Assembly (NCBI GenBank): GCA_934047225.1 | Contig: OW203984.1 | Coordinates: forward strand, 7,883,201-7,947,200 | Reading direction: 5' to 3' | Origin: Ypsolopha sequella | Taxonomy: Eukaryota > Arthropoda > Insecta > Lepidoptera > Ypsolophidae | Length of the DNA: 64,000 nucleotides | Shown: positions 17,866-29,599 of the stretch, piece by piece | Position numbering within the stretch: position 1 is the stretch's first letter | Layout: each line of letters starts with the position of its first letter | Notes under the pieces: generated by a model | Seen by the model: the letters and a program-made list of their open reading frames with translations, nothing else | The model's database searches: none | What the model was told of the DNA's origin: nothing | Made by a program: the position numbers and the translations under genes

Positions 17866-18135
17866 GGTCACGTGGGTTGGATCCTTGTAGCACAGCTATA
17901 CCACAAAATAGATACTACCAGAAGTCTGACTCCTTACAACGAGCGAAAACAGACGCACACATGTATAGACGCGAACGTATGATGATCTCGGCAGAATTTC
18001 GTATTGACATTCGACCGAGATCGTTGTACGTACGCGTCTACGTGTGCGTGCGCCTGTTTTCGCTAGTTATTATGCGGAGTGAACCTTCTGTAAGTGGTTA
18101 TTTTGTAGCACTGTACCTTGGTCACGTGGGTTGGG
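17866..18135. mobile_element. Imperfect palindromic element bracketed by GGTCACGTGGGTTGG
   Basis: Arms of about 90 bp (ACAACGAGCGAAAACAGACG... against the complement of ...GCGCCTGTTTTCGCTAG) surround a short centre with TCTCGGCAGAATTTCGT / CGACCGAGATCGTTG. The direct repeat GGTCACGTGGGTTGG sits just outside both ends. The ORF of 96 aa running through it follows from the palindrome and is not a gene. Confidence 0.55.
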
Positions 18136-18376
18136 CTTCGATGTGGCTCCGGTCTCAACTAGGATAGAGTATTAGGACTAGAGCTTCAAAGCCAAACAAA
18201 GACGGTGGTAGGTACTAAAGTTTCATAGGAACCCAAGTTCAGGCTTACATAGTAAACATATGCAGCGTTAAACTTTGTGTGTGTATGTGAGATTGTTTTA
18301 TGTAAGGAACATATTTTAGAATAAGGTTAAATTGTAATGTGTGGATATATAGGGTTTAGTATAATCCAATCCAATC

Positions 18377-18543
18377 CAGCGGGTCTACCGCGTAATTCTA
18401 ATTTTCATCAACATCAACTTGAGATTGAAATTTGAGGTGCGTGCGAAAGAGATGGCATGCTAAGCGGGCATCGCCGCACGCACGTAAAATTTCAATCTCA
18501 AGTTGATGTTGATGAAAATCAGAATTACGCCGTAGACCCGCTG
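18377..18543. mobile_element. 167-bp near-perfect palindromic MITE
   Basis: Ends CAGCGGGTCTACC and GTAGACCCGCTG. Arms of about 65 bp include TTTTCATCAACATCAACTTG and its exact complement. Only about 30 bp separate the arms, so it can fold into one long hairpin. Confidence 0.8.
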
Positions 18544-18854
18544 CTCAAAATATAAAAAATAAACTCATTTGTTTTCTAATTGATTTTCAAATCATATTGT
18601 AATGAACTCTAATAATATTGAGATTAGTGCCTCTTTATCTTGATATTTGGACTCATTAGATCCCCAAACATTGGGAAAGAAATATTTGTAAACATGTTTG
18701 GTACTAAAAATTTAACTACAGCATATATAGAAAGGTACTCCTGTACTATAATCAAAATAATTATAAAATAGAAAAGAAATAATGTATAATAATAATATAT
18801 ATATATACGATATATTTTAATCTTATAAAAGTATTTAATCATAAAGTATATATA

Positions 18855-19118
18855 TACAAGATGTAACAGAAAGGTGTAACCATATTTGAAGAGCTTATTC
18901 AGTCAATCGTATAGAACAACTTTTACTATGGAGCCAATCTTGAAATCTCAAAAAAAAATCAGCCCTTCCATACATTTCAGCCGAGCGGCATTGCATTTTT
19001 TTATGAAAAAGTTTTTTTTTTTTCGAGATTGAGGGTTTGTTTCATAGTAAAAGTTGTTCTATACCAATGACTGAATAAGCCCTTCAAATATGGCTACACC
19101 TTTCTGTTACACGTTGTA
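18855..19118. mobile_element. 264-bp long-TIR MITE, copy 1
   Basis: About 80-bp inverted arms beginning TACAAGATGTAACAGAAAGG and ending CCTTTCTGTTACACGTTGTA, containing ATAGAACAACTTTTACTATG. A second copy is at 49311-49576. It lies in a TATATATA-rich target, so the duplication cannot be read. Confidence 0.8.
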
Positions 19119-19179
19119 TATAATATATATATATAATACTTTATGATTAAATACTTATATAAGATTAATAAGATATATC

Positions 19180-19670
19180 GTCACGGCATGTGGGAATACA
19201 GGAGGGTATCAGAGATGTTTTCGAGTGTGAACTGCTACTGAAACAGAGCAAACTCGTACACTAACTTTTCATCGACGGTTTTTAAGTCTCGGCGTGTTAG
19301 GGGGTGAGCTTTATCACCGTACTTCTTGCACAAATAAGCACAGACAGCAAGGTAGATAAGTAACCAGACCCAGCGCAAACACTTTGATCCTAAGACCTAT
19401 AGGTGTGCGTTAGATGAGATGATGATGAGTGAATCACTTAGCTGTGGGTCTTAGGATCAAAGTATTTGCACTGGAGTTGGTTACTCCTTTGCTGTCTGTC
19501 TGTACATGCTTTTTAGGGCTTGGCGGTTTACCTCACAGTGTTTTTTTTTTCATGATTTAGCAAGTGAAGAATAACCAAATACAATGTACATAAATTACGA
19601 AAAACTTATTGGTGCGTGCCCGACTAGCAGGATTCGAAATCGGGTCTTATGATTGACAAGACGCCCTACC
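19180..19670 (-). repeat. SINE copy, reverse orientation, split by a fold-back
   Basis: Pieces complementary to the tRNA-derived SINE appear on both sides (GGTATCAGAGATGTTTTCGA ... and CATGCTTTTTAGGGC ... GGTGCGTGCCCGACTAGCAG). Between them, 19341-19498 is a fold-back with arms around ACTTTGATCCTAAGACC and GGTCTTAGGATCAAAGT, i.e. an insertion into the SINE. Confidence 0.6.
19341..19498. mobile_element. Short fold-back element inside the SINE copy
   Basis: Arms CAGACAGCAAGGTAGATAAG...CCTAAGACC and GGTCTTAGGATC...CTTTGCTGTCTG pair over about 50 nt with small mismatches; the centre carries GATGAGATGATGATGAGTG. Confidence 0.55.
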
Positions 19671-19687
19671 AACCATTGTTTTATTTT

Positions 19688-20095
19688 AAAATACTTTTCA
19701 ATGCATGTGCTCGTAAAGGCCCACTTTTTATGCATCAAAACCGAACAAAAAGTCGATTATTTTGCCCTAGGGCTTTATTATTATTATTTTTTTATTTGTT
19801 TGCAATGGTTTGCTAACCTGCAGCCTTTCCTGTGTACCATAGATGTTATACTTTTTTTCCACTGTTTAACGGCTCTGGATACAGTCCTTTTGAGCCAATT
19901 ATAATTTAAAGTTCACAAGATTATATTTGTTTTCATTTCCTCACACTATGCATTGAAAAACGTAGTATGATACACGGGCGTAAAAGCAATAAATTACTCG
20001 GTTACGTTTAAAACACTCGCTATGCTCGTGTTTTAAATCGTCCTCGTAATTTATTACTTTGCGCCCTTGTAGCATAAACTACTATTATGGATAGC
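19688..20095 (+). repeat. Dispersed ~410-bp repeat, copy 1
   Basis: Nearly identical to 31013-31425: both start CTTTTCAATGCA.GTGCTCG, contain TTTTGCCCTAGGGCTTTATT, CCTGCAGCCTTTCCTGTGTA and AAATTACTCGGTTACGTTTA, and end TGTAGCATAAACTACTATTA. No ORF of note; family unknown. Confidence 0.7.
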
Positions 20096-20280
20096 TAGTG
20101 GATGCCCCACGGTATCCGTTTCTCCAAATCCCGTGATAATTTCCTAAAATCTTTTCTAAGCGGATGTTAAGATTTAAGGAACCTATAATTCAATTTTCAT
20201 GTATCTAGGTACAGCCGTTTGGTCTGGGCGTTAATAAATCAGTCAGTCTGTCAGTCAGGGTATTCATTTATATATATTAA

Positions 20281-20878
20281 AAAGCCGGCCAAGTGCGAAG
20301 CAGACTCGCGTACCTAGGGTTCCGTATTGTGGATGATAAATTTAATTTTGGCATTTTTTTTCGTGAATTTCTCAACCGCTTTATTTTTCCTGTAATTTTT
20401 GACCATGATTTGACCATGATTTTTTTCATATTTTTTGGTCCACCAGTTTTGGAGACAAGGGGCGGGGGGACATACAATTTTTTTATGGTTTTTCAATAAT
20501 TTCTCCAAATAGATGCAATTAAATATAGCCAAACTATATATTTTTACGATCAACTTTTTAATACCTACAATTTGATACCCATATTGTATTTTTATACATT
20601 TTTATTTAATTTATGCTACTTCTTTTTTATATTTTTTACTTGTGCTCAATTTTTTCATATCGCCATAGTTTTCCTGTAAATGGCCAGTTATGATCTATAA
20701 TAGATTTTTTATTCATATTTTTTGGTTTACCAGTTTCGGAGATAAGGGGTTGGCATACATACTCGTATTTTTGTGGTTTTTTAAAGATTTCTCGAAATTA
20801 TTGCCAGTAAATATAGTAAAAGTGCATATTTCTACAATTACCTTTTTAATACTCGTATCTACAATTTAATACCCATAT
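20281..20878 (+). repeat. Lepidopteran-type ~0.8-kb repeat, left part (interrupted)
   Basis: Starts GCCGGCCAAGTGCGAAGCAG, then AGGGTTCCGTATTGTGGATG. It continues as in the full copy at 60201-61022, with its internal half-repeats (CTACAATTTGATACCCATAT), until position 20878, where the retrotransposon begins. The remainder is at 24516-24767. Confidence 0.8.
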
Positions 20879-23800
20879 ATTTATAATATTATTTATGTTA
20901 TAATCTTTTACATTTTCAAACAAAATAATCCTATAAAACATAAAAACTTAAACAAACTAAAATCTCTATTAAATTACAAGTTTATTAAAATTAAACTAAA
21001 TAGAAAATATTAGCCAGATCGCCGTCGTCATGTGGAAGGGTACCTAGAAGGCTGGCTGCGTTTCCTCTTTGTATGGCCAGACTTATTCGCTGGCCAAGAT
21101 ATGCGCCAGCCCTCGGGTCCCCACAGACGTCGACCAGCCGCGTAGTTAATTCCTTGAAAAGGATTTTTGCTTCTGGACCCCACGGCCCGAGGGTCTCAAC
21201 GCCAAAAGGCGCAAATATGCAGTCTAAACTGAGGCCTGCATACCCACGCCTCTTGTTTCCTTCTGCTGCTGCCGCGGCTGCACCCGCTCTGACAGCAGTC
21301 ACACCGGTGTGGGACGGCGCTAAAGTATCGACACACGTTGCGTCCCACACCAATGCCCTGCCGTTCTTCCATGGGATTAATGTCATCCCATCAGGCCTCT
21401 TGCCATCGTCACGCGATAAACCTTTCGGTTCCAATATAGCCGGTACGTTGACGGTGGCAAGGGCCCTGCGGATGACATCGTTTAAACTGGCATGCCGCGG
21501 CAAGCGGCCGGCACTACGTCGACATGAGAGGCCGTGGTGTCCAAGCTGATCGACTTCTGTGCCACACCGACAGCGATGTGGCTCATTCGTCCTTGCACCG
21601 AGACGGAGGCTTACGGCAAGGGAGAAAGTGACTCTGTCCAGCTGCGTGCCGATGTTAGTGGATGGTACAGCTTGCAGCCAGAAACCTGACTCCCGTTCGC
21701 CAGATGCCAGGAGACGCGCTCGATCTGCTGAGTCAGAAGCAGTTTCCAACAGGTCATTTTGCACCTTACAGCAGACCGGCTCGTCCCACAGTCTTTGAAT
21801 TGTCAAATCGGTGGGCAGATCCTCACCAGGACAGGCTTGCACCCATGCATCCCTGGCCTCCGTCAAGCACGACGCCTCAACGACACCTAGTGAGGGGAAA
21901 ATTACAGTACCGAAGAGGACATGCGTGCTGTAGACGGATGACAGAAAAGCAGGGAGTGCCACACTCGAGATTTTGCGGATCCCTAGGCCACCGAACCGGA
22001 CTGGTAGTGAAGCTTGGGTCCAGCACCGGTCGGTGAGTGAGCAGTTCAGTATCCTTACCAATGTTTGTTGAAGAGTATTGTCCATAATTTTTAAAAGCGT
22101 ATCAAATTTCCAAAGAGGGCAGCACCGGAGAACGTAGGTTAATTTAGGGACAAAAAGGCAGAAACGTATTATAAAAAATGCCATATGGGGATTGAGTTTG
22201 GTCAAACGGTCAGAACTATTTATAAATTTAGTAACCTGATCATTCACGAACCCAGGGATCGATTCATTTAGGACGGGGGCACCAAGAAGGCGTAGGGACT
22301 CATCGTTTAAAATTTTAACGTTGGGGGCTAAGCTGTCAAATTTTGATATAATATCGTTACTCTCCGAGTAAGGAATCGATTTAGATATAAAGAGTTCACA
22401 TTTCGAAAAATTTAATTGTAAACCAATTTCGCTGAATTTCTTAATAATATTTTCCAAATCATTAAGTACTGACAAAGAGTCGCCTCCAATGGTGCCGTCG
22501 TCTAAGTACCAAATGTTAAATTTAGAATTTAAGTTTTGTATGATCGGATTGATTGCCAAACTAAATATTGCCGGTCCCAGTGGGTCACCCTGCTGACAAC
22601 CGACTGAGGAATGTATTAGATTGTCTTTGTACATCAGCTTTGTTGGGTTGCTATAACATTGGTATACGTAGTTATAAATGGAGGGACAATTATTTTTTAC
22701 TTCTGACAGGAGGATGCCCCTGTCCACCGAGTTGAATGCGTTCTTTACATCCACCTTCAGTAGAACCTCGCCAGCATCGTGCTCTAGGAAGGTGCGGGCT
22801 GCATGTACAGCAGCCTCGCAACCTCCCTTACTCCCGAAACCTAATTGAAAAGGTTGAAATTTTGAAGATAGATCGGCCAAAATATTTTTACAGCAAATTT
22901 TGGACACCATCCGGCGGAATGTGTTTCCCACCGCGATGGGTCTGATGCCCCCATCCTTCTTTTTAAGGGCACACAGACTTGCTCCATAGAGCACATCCGT
23001 GATGCCCTCGAAGACCTCACCCGACAACATCAGGTTAGCTAGCCGAGTAATGTCCTCCAGAAGAGCATGACCAGCGGTACCGGTGGCCCCACTTAAAAGA
23101 TCTTTTAAATGTTGTGGGGATATTCCATCCAGACCGCCGGCTGAACCATTCCTGAAAGACATCACGGCAGCCAGTGTCTCCTTGACCGTTGTTGTGGGTG
23201 CGGGGTCAGAAGGACAGGGTGCATCTGGGATCTGCGAGGTCGCTGCTTGACGTGGATGCTTTGACGCTAAAGCCAAAAGCGTTTCCGGCGTGTTCGGGGC
23301 CAGGGTGTCGGAGGAGAAGAGAAGATGTGCAGCTCCCCTAATATCACCATCATTAAATTTTTTTTCTATACTTTTATTAAAATCACCGGTGAAGTTTTGT
23401 ATGTTTTGCTCATAGTCCGGTGTTGTTTCATTTTTAGACGAACAGTTATTTTTTATCTTTTGCGTGAGGGAGCTGTTCTTCTCCCTTCCCCTTTTGACAT
23501 GCAGTATCCGGAATGCAAATGTTAATAACTGCTCCCAACTATTGTGGTCGTTGTTATTTACAACATCTTTGAGGCAACTGGACAGAGAGGCAGCAACTGT
23601 TGTTCTAGCACCTCGTGGTATTCTCTTAACCACGGGAGTGGTGGACTTAAGGATCCCTAGTTTTGTCCAAAGAGGGTCGTCCTGTGCGATAGGCGGTGAC
23701 ACTGGGCTTGAGATCGTCTGCTTATTTTTCCCATGTAGTTTCCCGATGTGTATGTTGAGGCCTCTCTGTCCTTTGAAGACCTTGTTACATTCCGGACACT

Positions 23801-24515
23801 GCGTATCCGACGACTGGCTGCCGGTACCCGCGCTGGACGGGCCGGCCGCCTGCGACATGCGGTGCCAGGACGAGCTCTATACAATAAAATAAACCTTAAA
23901 CAATACAACTTATAAACAAAATAAGTATTTAAAAGATAAAGTTATATGCTAAATCAAAAAGTTTCAGTTAAAATTAACAAATAACGAGTAAATTATTTAA
24001 AAATAAGCGGAAAGTTAAAAAAAAACATACATATACACTAAATTAAAAGAATACGAGTACAATTAAAAGATAAGCTAATAATAATTAATGACTAAAAAAT
24101 ATAAACATGAAAAATTGACCTAAAAGCAGAAAGTTCCATTGGCACACGTCACATTGTTTTGTAGGAATAGCACTGAAATTTAGTAAGATTATTTAGGCAA
24201 CAAATTGGAAATTCGCTGATACTTCATGTAGTAACTGTACTGCAGTGGAGTTGTGAGATTTGTTCCAGTTTCTTTGTATTTCGGGCTTTGAAAAAAGAAA
24301 ACCGATTAAATTATTTTCCAGTTTGCTGGGGTTGCCTCGTTTGAATGTTTGCTAGGCGGTGTCTTTATTTTATTACTTATATGTAATATTTAAGTTTTCT
24401 GTATTGTTATAACAATTCACATGTGCGGCAGAGCAATTTTAGAGATTTTTACTATAAAATAATATTTATTAGAAAAAAATGTGACTTTCTTGTTTGACGC
24501 GAGACCATAGACCAT
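20879..24515 (-). mobile_element. Non-LTR retrotransposon with restriction-like endonuclease, nested insertion
   Basis: About 3.6 kb on the minus strand: 5' UTR about 657 bp (23859-24515), one ORF, and a 112-bp 3' UTR (20879-20990). The 10-bp sequence ATACCCATAT occurs at 20869-20878 and 24516-24525, and the older repeat resumes exactly after it, so both ends and the target duplication are readable. No poly-A tail at the 3' end. Short pieces similar to its 3' UTR (AGTTTAGTTTGTTT...ATAGGATTATTTAGTTT) lie at about 31940 and 42755, suggesting truncated relatives. Confidence 0.82.
20991..23858 (-). CDS. R2-superclade-type retrotransposon protein: zinc finger, reverse transcriptase, restriction-like endonuclease
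   Basis: 955 aa, intact. A single C2H2 finger (C21, C24, H37, H42) lies at the N-terminus. The reverse transcriptase has GGLDGISPQHL, KKDGGIRPIAVGNT, motif A KVDVKNAFN (D370), motif B QQGDPLGP and motif C YLDDG (451-455, both Asp). A CxC...H...C knuckle (CRCGTEVDQLGHHGLSC) is at about 760-776. The endonuclease centre RPDG...VWDAT has D823 and D839 with the usual spacing. The protein would nick target DNA and prime reverse transcription there. The single-ORF architecture matches elements with restriction-like endonucleases (R2, NeSL, HERO, CRE); YLDD instead of the more usual F/YADD makes a precise clade uncertain. A shift to GC-rich codons in the C-terminal third sets it apart from the AT-rich surroundings. 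Confidence 0.9.
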   Translation of the reverse strand: MSQAAGPSSAGTGSQSSDTQCPECNKVFKGQRGLNIHIGKLHGKNKQTISSPVSPPIAQDDPLWTKLGILKSTTPVVKRIPRGARTTVAASLSSCLKDVVNNNDHNSWEQLLTFAFRILHVKRGREKNSSLTQKIKNNCSSKNETTPDYEQNIQNFTGDFNKSIEKKFNDGDIRGAAHLLFSSDTLAPNTPETLLALASKHPRQAATSQIPDAPCPSDPAPTTTVKETLAAVMSFRNGSAGGLDGISPQHLKDLLSGATGTAGHALLEDITRLANLMLSGEVFEGITDVLYGASLCALKKKDGGIRPIAVGNTFRRMVSKICCKNILADLSSKFQPFQLGFGSKGGCEAAVHAARTFLEHDAGEVLLKVDVKNAFNSVDRGILLSEVKNNCPSIYNYVYQCYSNPTKLMYKDNLIHSSVGCQQGDPLGPAIFSLAINPIIQNLNSKFNIWYLDDGTIGGDSLSVLNDLENIIKKFSEIGLQLNFSKCELFISKSIPYSESNDIISKFDSLAPNVKILNDESLRLLGAPVLNESIPGFVNDQVTKFINSSDRLTKLNPHMAFFIIRFCLFVPKLTYVLRCCPLWKFDTLLKIMDNTLQQTLVRILNCSLTDRCWTQASLPVRFGGLGIRKISSVALPAFLSSVYSTHVLFGTVIFPSLGVVEASCLTEARDAWVQACPGEDLPTDLTIQRLWDEPVCCKVQNDLLETASDSADRARLLASGERESGFWLQAVPSTNIGTQLDRVTFSLAVSLRLGARTNEPHRCRCGTEVDQLGHHGLSCRRSAGRLPRHASLNDVIRRALATVNVPAILEPKGLSRDDGKRPDGMTLIPWKNGRALVWDATCVDTLAPSHTGVTAVRAGAAAAAAEGNKRRGYAGLSLDCIFAPFGVETLGPWGPEAKILFKELTTRLVDVCGDPRAGAYLGQRISLAIQRGNAASLLGTLPHDDGDLANIFYLV

Positions 24516-24767
24516 ATACCCATATTGTATTTTTAGGATAATATTTTTTATTATTCTCACTTTTGTTTTGGAAATATTTTGAACGATTTCAAATTTTTCC
24601 TTTTTTTTGCACCGTGATATGTGGGTAAATTGGTGATATTTTTGTGCCAAATTTCATGTCTTTATCTTTAACTGTGCTAAAGTTATGATGCTGTGACATA
24701 CGGACGGACGGACAACGGAGTCTCACCATAAATGTTCCTTTTGTACCTTTTAGGTACGGAACCCTAA
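24516..24767 (+). repeat. Lepidopteran-type ~0.8-kb repeat, right part
   Basis: Continues the repeat begun at 20281 after the retrotransposon: ATACCCATATTGTATTTTTA ... GACATACGGACGGACGGACA ... TTTTAGGTACGGAACCCTAA. Confidence 0.8.
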
Positions 24768-24834
24768 AAAGTTAGATAGTGAACATTGCATTCATAATAA
24801 TTTAAAGGCGTAGCAACGTATGTTAATGATTGTT

Positions 24835-25330
24835 GGGTATGTCAAGATAAAGATCAAAATAAAGTGAATGCAATGGAAATGCGTACCTTACGTAGTATGT
24901 GTGGTTTTACATTGAATGATAGAGTGAAAGTTATTGACATACGGGATCGTTGAGGCCTGAAAAAAGATGTAGTGACTAGAATAGAAAAAGGCAATGAAAG
25001 TAGAGTGAAGGAAGAAATTGATAGTGCGCAACTAGAAGGTAGAGCGCAACCTAGAAGGACGTAATGCTGACTAAATTAGTGACATATTGAAGAAGGGCAA
25101 TGTCAAAAGTACCCGGAACAGAAGAGCTTGTATGACTAGATTGATGGATGTGGAAGAGGCGAAAGAGGTATGGAAATCTGTATTCTCCGCCTAGCAGATG
25201 GAAATCTGTAGACTGTAGTCTCTGGGAGACGGGACCTACCCGGAAGCACACTCTTCCAAACAAAAAAAGAATCATTCATATCGATTCAGGAATGATGGGG
25301 ATACGGAGTATTACACTCCAAAAAATACAG
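24835..25330 (+). pseudogene. Decayed C-terminal end of a LINE reverse transcriptase
   Basis: Frame pieces read EMRTLRSMCGFTLNDRVKVI and DIRDR, then stops and shifts. This resembles the C-terminal region of insect LINE proteins (M-L-R-W-M-C-G-V-T-R-x-D-x-I-R pattern). The non-coding tail 25081-25210 (ATTGAAGAAGGGCAATGTCA, TACCCGGAACAGAAGAGCTTG region) has an inverted relative at 26236-26420. Confidence 0.5.
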
Positions 25331-26235
25331 TCGAATTGAGAAGCTTCTACTTTATTGAAGAATTTTACATATTACCTAACCTCAATAGTCAGTATTACCG
25401 TACAAAAGCAATCTTGCACTATTGCAGAAATTTTGGTTCTTATTTCAGTATAAATAAGAAATTATAAGCAATTTTTACAAACGTATAAATAACATATTTG
25501 GTATCAGTATTGCAATTAAATTTTGCCGAAAAATTCACTGATCGTATCAACAAAAAAACAAAATTAGTCCAAACGGGTCTTAAACCAAAACTCACTGATT
25601 GATCGAGTTGACTCAGCTACTCTTGAATATCGGGGAATTATAATTTAGAGTTAATACGAAATTTATTAAAATGTTCCTCGTAATTTGTAGGTAGAGTTGG
25701 GCGTTGAATTTTGAGTTTGTGAAATATGCAGTTCTGTTATTTGGAGTTAGATAAAATCCTCAATCAGCCTTTTATCTCATCAATAATTTCAATATAAATA
25801 AAACTATCACATCGTTTCCACAGACAATTAAAACAAAATTTGGAAGCCATACGCATCTATTACGTTCCCAAAAAGAGAGCCGTTGCATTATTTCCTGAAA
25901 TAAAGAATGCAGGCGACTATGTACCAAAAGGGACAGTGTAATATCGAAGGTGGAAAAGTAAAATGTTTTATGCGCCACTTTTTGTTGAAGTGAGTAATTT
26001 ATATGAAATAAATTGATGTTGATGCTTGTTTGATGTTGCCAATTGGTGGATTTTTTTTTAATTTATTGCACGTCATTAGACATTGACAAAATTATCAACT
26101 AATAATTGTTATAATTAAGATAAAAGGCACTAGAAAAAGTTAAACAGCTACATCGGTCAAGCATAATAAAGTATTATATTATATGTGGACAAGTACAAGC
26201 GTTTTGTAAAAATAAAGTTATTTATTTCGTTATGT

Positions 26236-26420
26236 ATATATTTATGTATACACACGCCTGTCTGCAGAGGTAGGCAAAAACTACAGATTTCCATCTGCTA
26301 TGATCCTGAAACACCTCTTTCCCCTCTTCTACATCCATCAATCCATCATCTTCCACACCATACAAGCTCTTCTATTCCGGGTACTTTTGACATTGCCTTT
26401 CTTCAATATGTCGCCAATTG
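26236..26420 (-). repeat. Inverted copy of the LINE 3' tail at 25081-25210
   Basis: Reverse-complement pieces include CAGATTTCCATCTGC, GCTCTTCTATTCCGGGTACT and TTGACATTGCC. Not coding; the ORF through it is incidental. Confidence 0.6.
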
Positions 26421-28260
26421 GTCAGCCTACGTCGTTCTAGGGCGGCCTCGTCAAGCGGTCAAGCTTTACCTTCCACTTGCACAGTCACTCTACTTTCATT
26501 TATCTTCTCTACATTATGTTCAAAACACCGAAACATTCCTGTTTATATTCTAGTCACTAAATCTTCTTTCAGGCCCCTAATTTACTCCGTAAAGAACGCA
26601 TTTCCGCTGCATTACCAAACGTAAGTGTACGACTTGCCACATGCATTTATCGTTTTGGTACATCTAAAAGAATCTGGTACTCTTTGCGTTTGTAATTCTT
26701 AGAGCTTGATACTTATTGACAATTGCGTAAAACTCACCATGTATGGTGAATGTACGAGGGATTTTGGTCTTTGTGTCAGGCATCTTGACAAGCAATAAGT
26801 CCCCATGGTTTTCGATAATTCTTGTCGTCTGCATGCCCCAGATATACCAAAAATTTATATAACCTGTAATAACATACAAGTGTATTTAGGTATGCTTTAT
26901 CTAGTTCTATACAGGTAAATGACCAAATTAACTATCAAATCTAGGTACCTGCCTACTAAATTAAGCATTGCCTAAACTTTTATAGCATAAAAATAATTTA
27001 AAACATAATAATTTAAACTAATTGATGATTAGAAAAGTTTAAAAAAACGTACCTTAGTTACTAAATATTTTTCTTCTAAATGTTCTACGTTAGCTGCAGT
27101 GATTACTTTTGATTTCTTGCTTGTATAGCCATCTGACTGTCGTTTCAAAATTTATGTATTTTGTTATATCTATGTCATTATTGGTTTTTAGAGTGCTTTT
27201 TAACATTGAATATATTAACCACATTAAGGATTCGATCATTCAGCATATTTATTCTCGTAATGTGAAACTCCTTGATAGAATTCTTATATAAAATGGTGAG
27301 AGTACCTATTTACCGCACATTTCGTTGTATGGTGTGTAATTTTAACTTTCGATCAATGTACACAGGCTTCGTTAATGCATATTCAGCAAATGTGTTGAAA
27401 CATGTATTTTGCCCATATTCATATTATATAATGTTCATATATAAATCAATGCGAGGAGAGATTTGGTTGCCGCGTTTTGAAGACATGGGTTTTTTGAATC
27501 GATAAAATGTATAGGATTAATAACGGTAATTAAAAGTTATTAAAATAGCCTTTCAAATGGCACTCAAACGGATTTGGTAGAAAAACTGAAATTGAATGAT
27601 TAATTTTCCAAAATTTCAATGTTTTAAGCGTGGCATATTCACCATTTGAAATTTCATCAAATGTAATGGGAAAACACTTAGCAAATGGAACTTAAGTAAT
27701 AGCACAGAATAAAATAGTTTAACTACATTTTGCGTTATGTATGAATATTTAAGAATGCTTTTGCATGCATTTTGGTTTATTTTATTTTGTTTATATACAA
27801 CAACAACGGAATGTATGTATGTAATATGCATAATACGCATATGTAATAATTGTATAGAAAAGCAAAAATAAATAACCTTTCTTCAGTCTTACCTATAAGA
27901 AAAGTGTAAAAAAACTAAATAGTAAAAAACTGTTAACAGAAATGCAATAATTTAGTTTAGAGAGAACAAGAGGTTCACAGAGCTTCGTGCGTAGCTCTTC
28001 ACTGAGAAAATCATGTACGAATGATAATTATAATAAGACAAAATAATAAGACAAAAAATGACATCCTATTTAAGTAAGCTGAATTGTTGAAGTCCTGATA
28101 TTAGAAGGGAAGGCAAGAATCACTCCTCAAGGTATGGTGTCAAACACAAAATGTCCATGCCATTAGAGTTTACTGATTCGAAACTTATAAATATAAAAAT
28201 TGTAAAATAAAAATATATAGCAAAAATTCATTTGATATCAATGTTGCAAAAAAAAAAGTC
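26421..28260. other. Non-coding DNA
   Basis: No gene or clear repeat seen; short AT-rich ORFs only. Confidence 0.35.
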
Positions 28261-28264
28261 GTAA

Positions 28265-28494
28265 GTGCGTGTTAGCAAGGCGGTAGCGGTCATTCATCTC
28301 TTCTACCACTGTACTCGTTTTTGCGGTAACGATACTTGCATTATGTTCCGCGTAACGTGCGAAAGTACTGTCTCTAAGCGTACTATAGTAGCGGGGCCAA
28401 TATGGCCGCCCAATATGGCCGCTCAATATGGCTGCTACTTTAGTACGACAGTACAAAAGGAGTGAATGACCGCTATCACTATACTAACGCGCAC
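28265..28494. mobile_element. 230-bp inverted-repeat MITE with a small internal tandem
   Basis: Ends GTGCGTGTTAGC and GCTAACGCGCAC-like sequence. The arms share AGCGGTCATTCA. In the centre, CAATATGGCCGC occurs three times in tandem with a 13-bp period (28400-28438). Confidence 0.6.
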
Positions 28495-29599
28495 CGAGTA
28501 TACCAATAACCCGAGATTTCATTCAACTTCTGTAACGAGTCTAATGTCTTAAGTATGGTCTACTGATTGCTACAGATGTTCATTAATTTTTTAGTTCTTG
28601 AAACCAAATATTTGGGCGTGGACGTGGGTTTTGGCTACCCTTACCTACTAAAACAATCTAAGTGCCCTCATAGTCTACCCAGCCAAAGAATGTCCCGTAG
28701 TCTACAGTTTTTGAACGTTTGTACTGAATCTACCACGGACGAAATCAATATGAAACTTATATATATGTTTTTTCAAACCTTTATCTTTGCGTTGTAAGTA
28801 GCGTTACGTATTTGGAAAACTTTCGCTCGATAGATTTTATTATTGAATAAAGTCTCTTTTTGAGTGTTTTTTTGGTTTTGCGTTTGGTCAATTTGATTTT
28901 TTTGTGTCATATTTTACTATCAAAACGATAATCTTGTTTATTAACCAAAGTATGTTGAAAAATGACTTAAATGCAATATTGTTATTTTAGTCGATTTGAA
29001 TCTTGAAAATAGACTCGTGGTGAATCGCTTCGCGCGCATTTTGGCGCACGCGATTTTCAACTTTATGAAAGTTAGTCTGTGGGTTAAAATTGCAAAGCCG
29101 CTGCGCAACTAAGGAAGGCCTCGTCTTAAGGTTCAGCGATACTTGGAATGAGGTTTAAACCTCCGTCACGACATATAATTTTAGGTTAGTGTTTTGTTTT
29201 ACGTAAGTTTTATTTTGTAGGTAGGTTTTTAAGTATTTTAATGTTATTTAAGTATTATTTTGTTTCAATAATATATAAATATATCAATTAAATTAAGTCG
29301 ATAATTAACTCGGTTAGTCATCAGGAACAACATTGACCCAATCATGTGAAATAAAAAATATATACTGCCTGTACCAGGAATTGTATTTGAACTAGTCCAG
29401 TTCGTACGGGAACAATTTTTGTTTTATGATTATGAAATAAAGGATCCTAGAACCTTGTTCCTGATCACTAACCGAGTCTCCAGTATGAATTCGGACGGTT
29501 AATTATCACCTTATTTGTCGGTGGCAGATCGTAAAATTAGGTAGATCGTAATGTATGGAATCTTAAAATCTTTCACCAAAAGCCAGAAATAGGTGCGGC

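Noticed and set aside
17877..18167. 96-aa ORF
   Set aside because: Runs through a palindromic element; its composition follows from the inverted arms.
21073..22036. Plus-strand ORFs of up to 158 aa opposite the retrotransposon gene
   Set aside because: Caused by GC-rich third positions of the real minus-strand gene; no domains.
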